A stretch of DNA of 64,000 nucleotides from Hypericum androsaemum (Eukaryota; Streptophyta; Magnoliopsida; Malpighiales; Hypericaceae): positions 14,979,619 to 15,043,618 of the forward strand of contig OZ023182.1 of the NCBI GenBank assembly GCA_963995505.1. Direction: 5' to 3'. Below, in pieces: positions 11,195 through 25,092 of this stretch. Made by a program: the position numbers and the translations under genes. The notes below the pieces were generated by a model. That model saw only the letters and a list, made by a program, of their open reading frames with translations. It was not told where the DNA came from and searched no databases. How positions within the stretch are numbered: the stretch's first letter is position 1; each line of letters opens with the position of its first letter.

Positions 11195-12250
11195 CCAATC
11201 CAAGAACATTGATTGGAGTTGCTTCATCTCAAAAAAAGAACGGGACACTAATCTTAACAGAAGATGAGTCCTCGGACCACGATGTCTCGAGTTTGATTAT
11301 TGGTGGAATCATTGCCCTTGGTAGAAGTGGGACTGCCCTTGTCTTTATTGCAACCCATGAACCTATGTTCTTTGCACAAGATAGATAATTTTTGCTTCAT
11401 AGATGGGTCGTTTAAACTTCCATATTCTTGTGTTGCACGGTTTTACTTGTTTAAGTACACTGCAATTTTTTCTTCCATAAAAACAGCTTATTTTGAAGCT
11501 TACAAATGTTAAGAGGAATTTCATGATAGTGTCAACCACAAGTGGGAAGGTCTGAAGTTAATGAAAATTGATAATATGAAACTAATATTTTCCTACAAAA
11601 GTCACCTATGTCCTAGTCCTGAACATGATTCTTGTCGCTAACCAACAGATGGGACACGAAACTGTGTTGTTTTAGATTAACCAGTGAGGGCGTTGTTCTA
11701 TATTAACCAAGAGGTTTCGAGTTCGAGTTTTTTGAATGTTAATATGCAATGTTGTCCAAAAACCAGGTGATCTAGACAAGCACTTAGATTAACCAGTGCG
11801 TGCGTTATTTTATCTTAATCAAGAGATTTCGAGTTCGAATTTTTCAGAATACAACAGTGTTAAATACTTGTTGGGAGAGTTTTACAATGTTGTCCGGATA
11901 CCAGGTGGAGAGTGTTTGAATGGCCGTTAATTCAGGTACACAGTCCTAATAAAGAAAGCCTCAAAGTGCCCACACAAAATGAAACCTGCCATTTATAGAC
12001 AGATGAAAAGTAGCCATTGAAATTTCCAAGCCTAAGATTAACATCTTTAGTTTCTCTTCTTTGTACCATGAACACTTGAGGTGAGAGAGAGAGAGGGAGA
12101 GGAAAAGATCATGATCTCGGTTGGTTTGCCAAAACTGCCAAGGTCGTGATCTTCCATCTCTTCATCCTTCAACCTTGTAATCTCTGGAGACCACCCTTCT
12201 CTTAATCTACCATCTCTGATCTCGTGATTTCGGATGAGATTGATATAACA
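11195..12250. other. NOL9 3' region, SINE-like repeats, MYOB leader
   Basis: The first few hundred bases are probably 3' UTR of the NOL9-like gene. At about 11672-11900 two related blocks each start AGATTAACCAGTG and contain TTTCGAGTTCGA, resembling the A and B boxes of a tRNA-derived SINE. A GAGAGA run near 12081-12097 lies in the presumed 5' leader of the next gene. Confidence 0.5.
11672..11905 (+). repeat. Two tandem SINE-like repeats
   Basis: Copies at about 11672-11770 and 11787-11905 share AGATTAACCAGTG, a TTAAYCAAGAG block, TTTCGAGTTCGA and ACAATGTTGTCC. A related copy lies in intron 1 of the cyclo-ligase gene near 20892. The TCGAGTTCGAGT block is close to a Pol III B box. No clear poly(A) tail or target duplication was found. 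Confidence 0.45.
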
Positions 12251-14262
12251 ATGGCAAAGAGATCATTTAGATGCTTCGTTGAACAAGAACTGGGACAGCT
12301 CCCGCTCTTCATGATCTACGCTGTCCTGGAATGGACATTGATAATCATTCTGTTCGTCGACGGGTTCCTAGCGTTTTTGGCGAACGAATTCGCCAGGTTC
12401 TTCGAGCTGAGAATCCCGTGTTTGTTCTGCACGAGGATCGACCACGTCCTGGTTCGTAGAGACGCGAACTTCTACTACAATGGCTCGATATGCGAGACTC
12501 ACAAGAAGGACGTTTCGTCCTTGGCGTATTGCCATTCTCACAAGAAGCTTTCTGATATCAGGAACATGTGTGATGCTTGTCTCCTGTCGTTTGCAACCGA
12601 GAAGGAATCGGATTGTGGTACTTACAAGTCCCTTGTTGGGATACTGCACAAGGACATTGACTTGATTGTGGATGATGAATTGACGTTGCCTGCATCGAAA
12701 GGAAAAGACGAAGCTCTGTCATTCCCGAAGAGTAGCATCCGCAGGTGTTCGTGTTGCGGGGAGGCGTTGAAAGTGAAGCCTTATCCGAGAGGGAAAGGTT
12801 TAGGCCTACAGGTATCAACAGCTCCTGCGCCTTCTCCCCGAGCATCTTTCATGTCTTTCAGGAGCGAAGAGAACCGTAACATGGAGCTACCGCATATAAG
12901 ATACACGGAGCTCAAGTTATCATCAGATAATGAATCAGAGATTCCTGATGACGAGGATGGTTCCAAAACACCAAGTTTAAATGGTCAATGTAAGTTTTCG
13001 ATCGTGTTTCGCCGCAAGCTATTCGTGTAATAGGCCTAATTCTGTTATTCTTTGATGCATCCAGTTAGGGAAGATGGCAAAACTGTGACAGTACCACTGT
13101 TGGAACCTGAGGATATCCCTGAAGATAGAACTCCTACTCTTGCCAGGGGAAACAGGTTCTTCGGAATCCCGCTTACGGATTCAGCTACTTCTAGTCCTAG
13201 GTGGGCTACTAGGTTACCAAGAAAATCTCCGTTGGAGAGAACAGAATTCGGTTCGGAAGCAGCAGAAGGGAATGCAGCACATGAGGCTGATGGTGACTCC
13301 ATTCTGCACCACTTGAATAGACAGGTCCGCCTGGATCGCAAGTCGCTGATAGCATTGTACATGGAACTGGACGAAGAAAGGAGTGCTTCAGCAGTTGCAG
13401 CGAACAACGCGATGGCCATGATCACTCGATTGCAAGCAGAGAAGGCGGCCGTCCAAATGGAGGCCCTGCAGTATCAAAGGATGATGGAGGAGCAGGCGGA
13501 GTATGATCAAGAAGCTTTACAAGCAACAAATGAATTGCTCATGAAAAGAGACGAGGAAATAAGGGTTCTAGAGGCGGAACTCGAGGCTTATAGGTCAAAG
13601 TACGGCATCTTGGAAGAAGAACTTTGTTCTGCAGGATCTGGAGGTGATGTTGAGGAGAACCACCAAGAGTCAAAGTCATCTCACTCCTCCTCTTCCGAGA
13701 GATCGGAATGCGTTAGCCCAACTTATAACTCAGCTGAAGGACATATCAGTTCTGAGAATACAAACAATGACGATGAGCTTACTTCATCATTCCGAGATCA
13801 AACCGAGCTGGAAATCATAGAGAAGCGACAGAAAGCCTTTCCAAGAAGAAAAAGCGGTGTCCTCGGTCGTTTAAGACACTTGGACAAGAAGATGCATTTA
13901 CTTATAGATGATGACGATGAGGCTCCTTCCACAGAATCCAGCACCAATGACAATGGTATCCAAAAGGCTAAAGAAATAGGTAACATATGACCTGCATAAA
14001 GTTCATCAGACTTTCCTCATTTACTTACTGATTGGTTTTCTGATATGCTGTACAAGTGATTGAGTGCAACTTGACGCGGAAGCTCTCGCATATTTGCGAA
14101 ATCGTAAAGTCTCTTGGAGCACACGACGAGGTCGCGAGGCAAGATACTGCGATACACGGAGATGGAAGTGAGAGAAGAAAGCTGTTGACAGAGATTTTCG
14201 AGAACCTTGAGAAGTTTCAGCACATAGTGAAATCGACGTTCGGGGATGACGATGATGCATAA
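12251..14262 (+). CDS. Myosin-binding protein (zein-binding/DUF593 domain, MYOB type)
   Basis: Membrane-anchored receptor expected to bind class XI myosin through its DUF593 domain and link it to vesicles or endoplasmic reticulum. Exons 12251-12989, 13065-13979 and 14057-14262 join in phase to 619 residues. A hydrophobic segment lies at about residues 17-45 (YAVLEWTLIIILFVDGFLAF), followed by a cysteine-rich patch (CLFCTRIDHV) as in the family. The DUF593 coiled coil is at about residues 325-426 (SILHHLNRQVRLDRKSLIAL through EAELEAYRSKYG). The C-terminal exon is predicted helical (LTRKLSHICEIVKSLG). I chose ATG 12251 for its better context (ACAATGGCA); an in-frame ATG at 12224 would add nine residues. 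Domain order and length fit the shorter MYOB members; which one is not clear. Confidence 0.87.
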
Positions 14263-15515
14263 CCCTTTATTGTTCATGGTAATCCAGGTCAGTTCATCAG
14301 TTCATACTTCCATCTTTTTTGTTTTACGGCGATGATGATTGCGGTCGACCTAGTCTGATGCACTTGGCATTAACCAGCAGAAATCATCGCTTCGTGGATG
14401 CTGCATCGCGCGGTTGTCTCACACTTGCTTACTACTCATCTGGTTCTGTGTCTTTCTTCTCTTTTGCAGTTTCTTTTTCTCTTTTTAGGTTGTATGTACA
14501 GATATTGGCAATGGGATTCAGGATGTGCATTCCAGAACATCCACAACACCATGCACCTTGTATTGCTCTAGGTAAGATCCGTTAATATGACAACTTCCCA
14601 AATGCATAATTAACGATATGCGAGCAGCGGATTAGATGTCCTGGACTGCCGGACATCAGTTTAACGTTCAAGTAATTTCCATGTCTGGTCACTTTCGTAT
14701 TGCAGATGCTCGGAGATGGCAGGAAAGACCGGGAAACTATGCTCGAAATGCAGACATGCAACGAAACTCGGGATGTGTAATACTTCCGCTGTTTGATGAA
14801 TAGGTTAAAATTTTCTAAGTAAGGCATGTTTTTATGTGGTTTCCTTGAGATCATACCTATTAGCTGGTGGTGAGCAGCAACAAGAGGCCAACAAGCACGC
14901 CAACATGTTCCTTCATCTGCTGCAGTTTTTGATACTACCCACAATCAACAATCTGTGCCCTGCGATATAATAATAATAATATGGGACAAAGAAAATTACA
15001 CAATTAGATCTGTAACGCAGTGTGCAACACGATAAAGCTACTTTGTTGCGTAATTATGAAGGCAAACATCGTTGTGTTAAAACTCGAACCCCTCCCGAGG
15101 TATATGAGAAACTAGAGAAACCATTAGAATGACTCAGTTGGACAGTTGATTGGAATACGTGCAGATGATATGCAAAGAACAGAAAGAATGGAATTCAACT
15201 CATTTCACAAGTCAAAAATCGGGAAATTGAAATTTGCAGTCTTGTGAGTTCCAATTTCACTCGGAAGAACAGACTAGCAAAGGGCCAAAATGTCATTACA
15301 ACTACAAAACCGAAATCACACGCACAAAGTAAACCTATAAAAATGGCATTGGCAGGGATGAGGAGGAGTACATTTCCAACTGAAAGAATGATAACAACAG
15401 CTTCTTTTTTGTCCCTTTACCTATTAAACACCAAAAATTCCCTATTTCGTAAGACAAATCTACAAAACACAACAGTGAATCAGAGGAATTGCTGGTAGCC
15501 GGCTACTGGTGAAAA
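14263..15515. other. Convergent 3' regions of MYOB and PP2A genes
   Basis: This holds the 3' UTRs of the two convergent genes and a short TAA repeat near 14968-14979. Short open frames (for example 14319-14585 and 15244-15498) have no family signature and look like chance frames. Confidence 0.6.
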
Positions 15516-17301
<1,786 letters not shown>

Positions 17302-17691
17302 CCTCCCTCTCCCTTTCCCTTTCCCTTTCCCTTTCCCTTTCTAGGGCTGGCTAATCTTTCAAAATGGTGAGGAGAGAGAGAGAGTAGATGGCCGTTTTCC
17401 GTTGCATTTAGGTGCTTTTTAGTTATTTCCTTTCTTCCCAGTATTTATTTTCTCTCTGGTCCTTCGTTTCTCTTGTATTCTCCTTTCTGAGGTCCTTTTG
17501 CAACTTTTACATTTTTGGTTTATATCCAGATTTGAGCCGAATATAACATTTGAAATATGATAAAATTTCTCTCACACTGACGTATTTTTTAGGACTCGAA
17601 TCCGAGATTTAGTTAAACTAGATTGACTCTCTTGCCATTTGATCCAAGTGTTTATTGGTTTTTGGAACTTTTAAATGTATTATGAACAACC
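17302..17691 (-). promoter_or_regulatory. PP2A 5' leader and divergent upstream DNA
   Basis: Directly upstream of the PP2A start (minus strand) is a hexanucleotide run, (TTTCCC)n on the plus strand at about 17309-17341, then a GAGA run near 17373-17383. Such GA/CT tracts are common in plant 5' leaders. At about 17585-17655 a minus-strand SINE-like block contains CTCGGATTCGAGTCCT and TTGGATCAAATGGCAAGAGA. Confidence 0.45.
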
Positions 17692-18715
17692 TAGTTTTTT
17701 TTTTGTAGAAATCGAGGGGCTAAGACACCCACTAACGTTTATTAACCACGCGCTAGTGCATGACCTCCTTCAAATCATCTGCATAGACATCAGTACAAAA
17801 GCTAAAATGGGTATCAGAGATAACATAGTCGTAGCCAATGGTGATAGCATGTTTCGAAATGGAATCTGCCACCCGATTATCCTCTCTGAAAGTATGTTGT
17901 ATCTGTGCCGTCCAGTCTTGGTCAAGTAAGTCTCGTGCACGACTGGTCAAGTTGGCCTGCGGATGCTCCCGTCCAACATTGCTACCAACACAAAGAAGAG
18001 CTAGAGAGGAGTCGACCTCCACCAATACATGTCGAAAACCACACTCCCATGCTAACTCAAGTCTCAAAACTAGAGCCCAAAGCTCAGCAACCAGGGAACT
18101 GCAGTATCCGATACCCTTGGCAAAACCCCATAGCCAAAATCCAGCTACATCTCGGATAATTCTTCCAGCACCAGATAATCTCAGATTGCCAGCAGAAGCA
18201 CCGTCAATATTAAGCTTGACAAATTGAGGTGGTGGGCGTGTCCACGATACAAGTACCTTGCACCTCGGAGGGGTTGGAGTATTTTGGTTAAGCATAAACG
18301 GGCAAACTCCTGTGCCTGTAGAGATATGAGAGAAATAGGAGGACCTAAAGCGGGTCCATTCTGAAAAATCACGGTGTTTCACCACTTCCATAACCACTAG
18401 CACGCAGTAACAAAGGTAGTCGCCTAAGAAGGGCCCTCAATATTCTGACCAGCAGTTACAATATTCGCCTGGATCCAAGCTCTGCAGTCCGCCTCAGTCA
18501 GGAAGTTCGGTCGGCCAGCTGGAAAGAGTGCATGCCACAACTCCCTTGAAAACCTGCAATCATGAAATAAATGCATTAGTGATTCCTCCCCACCGAGGCA
18601 TCTCGGACATATATTCTAGCTCGTCTGGTGTCCCTGGAATCGCTCTGCATTGGTCATCAACCTGCCATGCAAAAACAGCCACATAAATACACATATCCGC
18701 TCAGGAACTTGTAAT
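17692..18715 (-). mobile_element. 3' fragment of a LINE (zf-RVT and RNase H domains)
   Basis: Read on the minus strand, the fragment starts near 18715 and has a zinc-binding RT-associated motif (CPRCLGGEESLMHLFHDC), then an RNase H domain in the open frame 18403-17753 (KLNIDGASAGNLRLSGAGRI, AELWALVLRLELAWECGF, VEVDSSLALL, REDNRVADSISKHAI). This order is the C-terminus of plant L1-type LINE ORF2. It ends in a run of A (T run at 17696-17705 on the plus strand). Stops between the two domains show decay, and the 5' truncation is usual for LINE copies. Confidence 0.85.
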
Positions 18716-18716
18716 A

Positions 18717-18903
18717 TAGGGGTGACTATGAATTGAACTCGATTTAGATCTGATTTGTTTCAATTTGTCAAAATTTTGAAAAAGATTCGAATTAGCTCAT
18801 ATAAATTCGTATTCAATTTCATTTTTGGACAAATCAAATACGAATCATAATTTTTATGTTTCAAATTCATCGAATTATAATACAAATTTGAACATTAGTC
18901 ACC
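18717..18903. mobile_element. Small MITE-like element
   Basis: The left end reads TAGGGGTGACTA and the right end TTAGTCACC, giving an inverted repeat of about 9 bp. Flanks are GTAATA on the left and GTAATAATATA on the right, compatible with a target duplication. The interior is rich in AATTCGAATT-like motifs. The short inverted repeat makes the call tentative. Confidence 0.4.
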
Positions 18904-20607
18904 GTAATAATATAGTTGGAAAAAAATACTGGGATTACGATTATAAAGATAACCATGATTATGATAGGGTAATGTTCTACGTGATCCGTACTCTAAGACG
19001 AAAAATCTACCCATAGATCTTATGAATTTTTAATGTACAGGAGGAGACGCATATTGTTAACGGTTTAAGCATCTGGCCTAAAACGTGTCGTTCATGGTTA
19101 ATTTGTTTAACAAAACTATCAAAATGCTAAGAGCTGTCCAGAAAATGTTAATCAACATTTAATATGATAATCAATAGGACAAAGAAGTGTTAAGCAATTA
19201 TTCAAACAAAAAAAAAGCAACTAAACATGGTAATAAAGAGCAAGTGTGACCATAAAAACAAGTGTTTAGTAATTAACAACTAAGCATACAATATTCAAGT
19301 AAATAAGTATGGCTGCAAAGAACATGTTCATAAATGTGTGAAAAAGAAACACGTGGTTTGCTTCTTTCTTTCTTTTTTTGGGGAAAGGAGGTGGTTGTTC
19401 TATTGTGAATAATGGTAGATTTTTTTATTTTTGGAAAACTTACATATTATATTACTTATTACACGTGATCGCCATGATCTTCAAGCCCGGATCATGAAAA
19501 TTTCATTCTTAAAATACTTTGCTAGAAATAAAAAATACTATTACCTATTTTTTTAGTCCAATTTGATTATAAGATTGGATTTTAGAATATCAGTGACAAT
19601 TAAAACATATTTCACTCCCTTGACCAGCTCCATACATACTAATAAGGCACAAGCACATATATACACTTGACTTAAAACACACACAAGGATACACATAAGC
19701 AAATGTGTGTAATTTTTTGTGGTCGAAATTATATAATATCTTATAGCTAATTATCTAAGTTAGAGTAAAGTATGATTTTTTAGTAACGATAAATCTCGGG
19801 TACTCTATAGAATAATTAGACATGGTCTGTTTGGTATTAGCAGCTAATATAGGGGGTTGAAAGCAAAACAAAAAGAAGCTGATAGTTCCGGTGCCTCGCC
19901 CGAAACATAAATAATTAAAATCGAGGAACAATTATTAATGTTTTAAAAATTACAGTCTGATCGGTGGTTCGACTGATCGGATCACTACCCAAAACTAAAT
20001 TTGGGTCGAGTTTTGCCTAAAACTTATTTAGTGGTTCGACCAGTCAAAATTTGGTCGAACCATTCGGTCAAGTACTTTCAGGTGACTAGTTCGTCCGGAT
20101 CAGAAAAATTAATGTTTATTTTTTTATTTTATCGGATTTAATTTAGAAATAAAATATCTATTTCCAAGCTCGGAGCGTGTACATCACTTTTTGATCATAA
20201 CAAACTTATTTTTTTAACAATTCTCGATAATATATTAAATATGTCAAACAAAAAATATGTATAATCATCTTCTTTTACTTTTATACTTGTTAAATAGATG
20301 TTCGAAAACTTTGTTTTGATAAATTGCATAACAAAGTTGCTAAATATTTGAACTTATTTAATATTTTATTTATTTTGTGCTAAATTAAATTTATTTAACT
20401 ATATTTTATAATATTAATATAAAAATATAAGTATCGGTCCGACCGGTAGCTTGACCGGTCGAACTAAGTGAATCAAAAATTTTAAAAATTCCAGGTCGTC
20501 TTTCGAGTCGGTTTAAAAAAATTGCCAATTATTACCCAAAACATAATTTAAAAAAAACAATAATGAGGACATGTCGTGGGCTAAGACAAGGGGTTAAGGT
20601 GCTTGCA
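18904..20607. other. Intergenic, AT-rich; upstream of cyclo-ligase
   Basis: No gene is visible. At about 19960-20100 and 20430-20515 the sequence has many GGTTCGACCGGTC-like motifs in both orientations (for example GTCCGACCGGTAGCTTGACC), suggesting a decayed MITE of about 550 bp, but I could not define its ends. An open frame at 18825-19016 is low-complexity and not a gene. Confidence 0.5.
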
Positions 20608-23071
20608 ATGATTCAACGTTTCCCATTTCCACCATCTTCACTACCCTTCACTAAACCACTCCTCCCCACCCGCACCGCCCTCCGCCCGCCGCCGCCGCCA
20701 CCCGCCGCCGCCATGAGCGGCCTGGAGGAGACTTTCAGGCAGAAGAAGACCGTACGGTCAAAGGTCCGCAAGTCCCTCAAGTCCATGGATCCTCTCCTTA
20801 GATCCCAACAAGGTAAAAAAAATACTGTAAAGCTTCCACCTTTTTGTGAGTGAGAGGATCCTTTCTCAATTTGGTATACCAACAATTATTTAGATCAACT
20901 GGTGAATGTGTTGTTTTAGGTCTCGAGTTCGAGTCATTGGCAACAAATCAGTGTTAAATACTAGAGGTTTGCCGACTTTCAAAGGTTCTACCGGTCTCGA
21001 ACCTAGATTAGTTGGCCCAGTGGGACGGATAAACCAAAAAAATCAAATCATCCTTTGTTCATCTGGGTTCTTTTGTTTCTTTGTGTTTTGGTGGGTAGAT
21101 GAGGCCATCCAGAGGATTGTATTGGAAGCCCCATGGTTCAAATCAAGTCGGAAGCTTTGTGCTTATATAAGCTGCGGCGCTCTTCGTGAAGTTGACACGT
21201 CGAGAATATTAGCCGAAATTCTTCAGGTACCGGCTAAAGGTACTGTCTTTGGTTATCTCTTCGATTGATGTTATAGGTGGACGCTTCCATTCTGTAGGAA
21301 TTTTGTGATGTGTTGCTGTGGTGATGGTTTCTTGTGAATCGTTTTCTGTTGTTGAAAGTTTAGATGGTCATTCACCGCTGGTGAAGAAGCTCTATGTACC
21401 GCGTGTGGAGGACAAAAATTGCCATATGAGGATGCTTAATGTATCTAGGTTGGATGATTTGGTTGCGAATTCAATGGATATTTTAGAACCAGCGCCTGTA
21501 GATCATGAAGGAAATGAGCGAGAAGATGGTAAGTCGAATTGTTGATTCGTGTTTAATGCAAGGTTATTATTGCTGCATTTTAATTTTCATAGATCTGAAA
21601 CAAAATCCGGATGTTTTGTGTTTGCGGTCCACTTTCTAATGCACTCTGTAAATGAAGAAATGGATGAAAAGGAGAAAAAAATTGGAGGGAAATCCCCGTA
21701 GGATAGGTACCACGAAAGGGGATTAAAATTGATAGGTTGCTGGTGGTAATGGAGTCTAGATTGCTTCTGGTTGTTGAGGCATTTCTTTCGCGAGTATGCA
21801 TGTAATACTCTATCACAGGTGGTACCCTGTTAGGGGCAGCTAATTCTCGAATCTAACTCATACTATGTTTGGCCTCTTGAAATTAAGGATGTTTGATACC
21901 CAATCTTATTTTCATGAACTCAGAGCTTGCACGTTATATTTAATGTCATTCCCGTTATGTCTTAAAAGTGAATCATACTAGCGACTTTCTCTTGGCCCAG
22001 TGATGCAGGCAAGTGAGCCAGTGGATTTGTTTCTCCTGCCTGGTAAATATGTATTAACTTCCTCTTAAACCTCTTCTCAGAATCTTGTTGTTCCATTTCT
22101 CGAAGTGCATTTCCTGCTTTCACTTTAGATCTTAGTGGAAGATTTCATGATTAGAATATCTATTCTGATTTAACATAGTTCTCCCTTCCCCATTCCCATT
22201 TGCCAGGCCTAGCTTTTGACAGATATGGAAGACGTTTGGGTCGTGGTGGAGGGTGGGTCTATGCTTCTCGATTTGTATATGCACTTATGCAGTTTACATT
22301 AGATGAAAACGTTATCTCTTAAGAAAATTCCATATGAGCAGTAAAACCCAATTTCGTTCTCGTTACTCCTTGAGCTTGGTCAAATGTTGGCACCTTTCCG
22401 TCATATTACTACATGCTAATACTTGGTGCTGCGGGCTGCAAATAATGTTGTTCAATGCCTTCTTAAAAGAAAACACATGTTTGGTTTTTTTGTTGTACAC
22501 GTCTTTTCGGTGATAGTCATGTTGCTTACCCGGTTCATGTTCTCCACATCTTTAATATTGTGAGCATGCTTTACATGTATATGTTTTAGGTGTTCATAAC
22601 TTTCTACGTACACTCTCAACTTCTTCCTGACGGTTATCAATTTTTCTGGAACATGTGATGGAAACTCAAGGTATTATGACACGTTCTTGACAAAGTATCA
22701 AGGGCTTGCGAAGGAGAGGAATTGGGAAATGCCCCTACTTGGTACTAGATTTTGATGTTCTAGATGAATTGAGTTCATAATGTTTTGCAACATGATATAT
22801 TGGTTGGATTTTGTTATTTCCTACTTGACAACGTTCTATGTCTGCAGTTGCTCTGACATACTCCGAACAAATCTTGGATGACGGGACAATACCGCTTTCT
22901 CCAAACGACGTGCTGGTTGATGCTCTTGTCTCGCCTTCTGGTGTAATTCCTATTAGCCGGGCTGCCTCAAACAGGTCTTTGTGACTAGACATTTCTGTAA
23001 AATGAGTGTTAAAACTTGGTTTACCCATTCTAGTTTTGAGATTAATCTACTTTTGCAGGATGGGGATCTGA
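20608..23071 (+). CDS. 5-FCL: 5-formyltetrahydrofolate cyclo-ligase
   Basis: Predicted organellar 5-FCL (EC 6.3.3.2), which converts 5-formyl-THF to 5,10-methenyl-THF using ATP and clears the inhibitory folate made during photorespiration. Eight exons: 20608-20812, 21099-21239, 21364-21528, 22001-22042, 22207-22252, 22671-22741, 22848-22974, 23059-23071. They join in phase to 269 residues. Residues 1-35 (MIQRFPFPPSSLPFTKPLLP and on) look like a transit peptide. Family blocks follow in order: LEAPWFKSSRKLCAYISC, KKLYVPRVEDKNCHMRMLNV, SEPVDLFLLPGLAFDR, GRRLGRGGGYYDTFL (the ATP-loop motif), then DALVSPSGVIPISRAASNRM. An in-frame ATG at 20563 would add 15 residues; I prefer 20608 because it starts the targeting-like stretch. 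If the last intron is retained the protein ends RSL at 22984. Confidence 0.9.
20892..21040 (+). repeat. SINE-like repeat in intron 1 of 5-FCL
   Basis: TAGATCAACTGGTGAATGTG, then GGTCTCGAGTTCGAGTCATT and CAGTGTTAAATACT resemble the two blocks at 11672-11905. The CGAGTTCGAGTC segment is B-box-like. It lies wholly within intron 1, with the first 5-FCL splice sites outside it. Confidence 0.4.
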
Positions 23072-23817
23072 TAGAATTCCGAAGCAACTCGACAGTCGTT
23101 AATCCTTCAATATGCTCTTCAAGAATATATAGACTGACTGCCCTGTATTTTTCATGGAGACCATTGGTGTTGTGGGTCGGAAGTCGGAACTCCGAATTTC
23201 GGGTTAATCAAGATGGCGTTTTGTTTCAGACATTTCAATGTTTAGATGTCCGGAGGCTTATCGAACTGCAACGACTCTCACATCGTAAACATAGTCAGAT
23301 TTTCATTCTTGTAATAACTGAGATGAACAATATAAGGAATGACTCATCTTTTAGGTCAAAACATAATTTCCTTCCGACACTAAGCAATACCAAACTCCAT
23401 TAATTACTGTGGTAGCCTTAAGTATTGACGGTATAGTTGCATAGAAAATACCATATAATGACTTGCTTGTGTGCCTTAAGCTTCAGATAGACCAAATCTC
23501 CACACTAAATTCCCGATATGTTCGATGCTTATCCGCCTGCAGCTTCATATGGCTGGCTCTGAGCTCGCTGCAGGCTGTCCGTCAACATAATACTATTTGT
23601 GTATAAATTACATGTAAGAGCATTTTTTAAGAAAAACATAATACTATATGTGTATAAATTTATTAACTAATAATATTTTTTGTAATATAAATCCTGAATT
23701 TCCGTCAATTCCTCTATCAAATCCTTCTATCCCAAATAATTGTCATGTTAGAAAAGACCTTCGAAGCTCCAAGTAGAGCAAAATATAGTCTCTCAAATAA
23801 GTTCTAAGTTTAGTTTT
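23072..23817. other. 5-FCL 3' region, no further gene
   Basis: Presumed 3' UTR followed by AT-rich DNA. Two imperfect copies of an AACATAATACTATNTGTGTA block lie at about 23585 and 23634. The base at 23817 ends the left 9-bp target duplication of the next element. Confidence 0.55.
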
Positions 23818-25092
23818 GGGAAAAGTCCACATAAGTACCCTGTGGTATACCTGATTATCACTTGAGTACCCTGTGGTTTAAAAACGATAGAACCGGTCCA
23901 ACTTTTTCCAATTTTTGTCACTTAAGTCTACCCAACCCGGTTCAACCACTTTTTGTCAAAACGACGTCGACTGGACGCTTACGTGGACTGCCACATGTCT
24001 TGATCGAATTAAATTATTGATGACGTGGCAATGGGAAAATTATAAATTAGTACCAAATTTGCTTATTATTTTTCTCAAAATTCCTTATCCTCCTCTCTCT
24101 TTCTCTCTCTTCTTCCATGTTCATCTTCAACCTAAAAAAATATATACTTAAAAAAAAACAAGAAACCTCAAGCAATGGAAGAACAAGAAAAAACAGTGAC
24201 CCATTTTTCAAATCAACTCAAACCCATTTCTTAAATCAACTCAGACCCATTCGTTTTTCTTTTCTCTGGGTTTCAAGATCCGAACCCAATCCAAAATCCC
24301 CAATCTCCAATCTAATTTCCAAGTCGAACAGCTTCTAATTTCTAAGATAGAAAATTCCAAAATCCCCAATTTCTAAGTCGAGGCTTCGGTTAGAGTTTCT
24401 GGGTTCACGAGGATGCTCAGCCGAGAACGAAGGTCGACATCGGCGGCGAGAAATCAAGGCCGACATCAGCGGCGAGTCTTCACGAGGATGTTGTTCCGGT
24501 CCCCGTGTTCTCGCCATCAAGACCGATGGTCCTCTCCACTTCCTCTCCTTCGCCGTCCCAGCCGCGACGAAAGAGGAGGACGAGTCAGCGACAAGGCCAG
24601 AGAGGAAGGAGAAGAGGCGGTGGGCAAGGAGAGAGAGGAGACTATCTTAGTTGGTGTCGGTTTGATCAAGATCTGGAGCGAGCGAGCGAGCATCGTCAAC
24701 GTCGAGGATGAGCTCAGGCGGGAGAGGAAGAGGAGAGAGAAATGACGATTAGGATTTTTTTTAAGTATATATATTTTTAGGTTGAAGGTGAACATGGAAG
24801 AAGAGAGAAAGAGAGAGGAGGATAGAGAATTTTTAGAAAAATAATAATCAAATTTGGTACTAATTTATAATTTTCTCATTGCCACGTCAGCAATAATTTA
24901 ATCCGATCAAGACATGTGGTAGTCCACGTAAGCGCTCAGTCGATGTCGTTTTGACAAAAAATGGTTGAACCGGGTTGGGTAAACTTAAGTGACAAAAATT
25001 GGAAAAAGTTGGACCGGTTCTATCGTTTTTAAACCACAAGGTACTCAAGTGATAATCGGGTATACCACAGGGTACTTATGTGGACTTTTCCC
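23818..25092. mobile_element. Long-TIR foldback element with 9-bp target duplication (MULE-like)
   Basis: The arms 23818-24159 and 24753-25092 are near-perfect inverted repeats of about 340 bp, starting GGGAAAAGTCCACATAAGTA. The element is flanked by identical 9-mers TTTAGTTTT (23809-23817 and 25093-25101), the duplication length made by Mutator-type transposases. Each end has two copies of AGTACCCTGTGGT about 34 bp apart, a candidate transposase-binding repeat. No transposase is encoded. The 590-bp centre is GC-rich and unlike the arms, and resembles captured gene sequence. The element at 60491-61147 is of the same family. Confidence 0.85.
24160..24752. other. GC-rich cargo inside the foldback element
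   Basis: The interior has open frames on both strands (24413-24745 plus, 24335-24520 minus) rich in Arg, Ser and Glu, with CGGCGGCGAG and GAGAGAGGAG motifs. Its base composition contrasts with the AT-rich flanks. This fits a captured host fragment, but I recognise no protein family in any frame, so no gene is called. Confidence 0.4.

Noticed and set aside
13045..13425. Minus-strand frame of 126 residues
   Set aside because: Antisense shadow of the MYOB exon 2 coiled-coil region.
24413..24745. Arg/Glu-rich frame in the foldback element
   Set aside because: Low-complexity composition, no domain, and inside a transposon; described as cargo instead of a gene.
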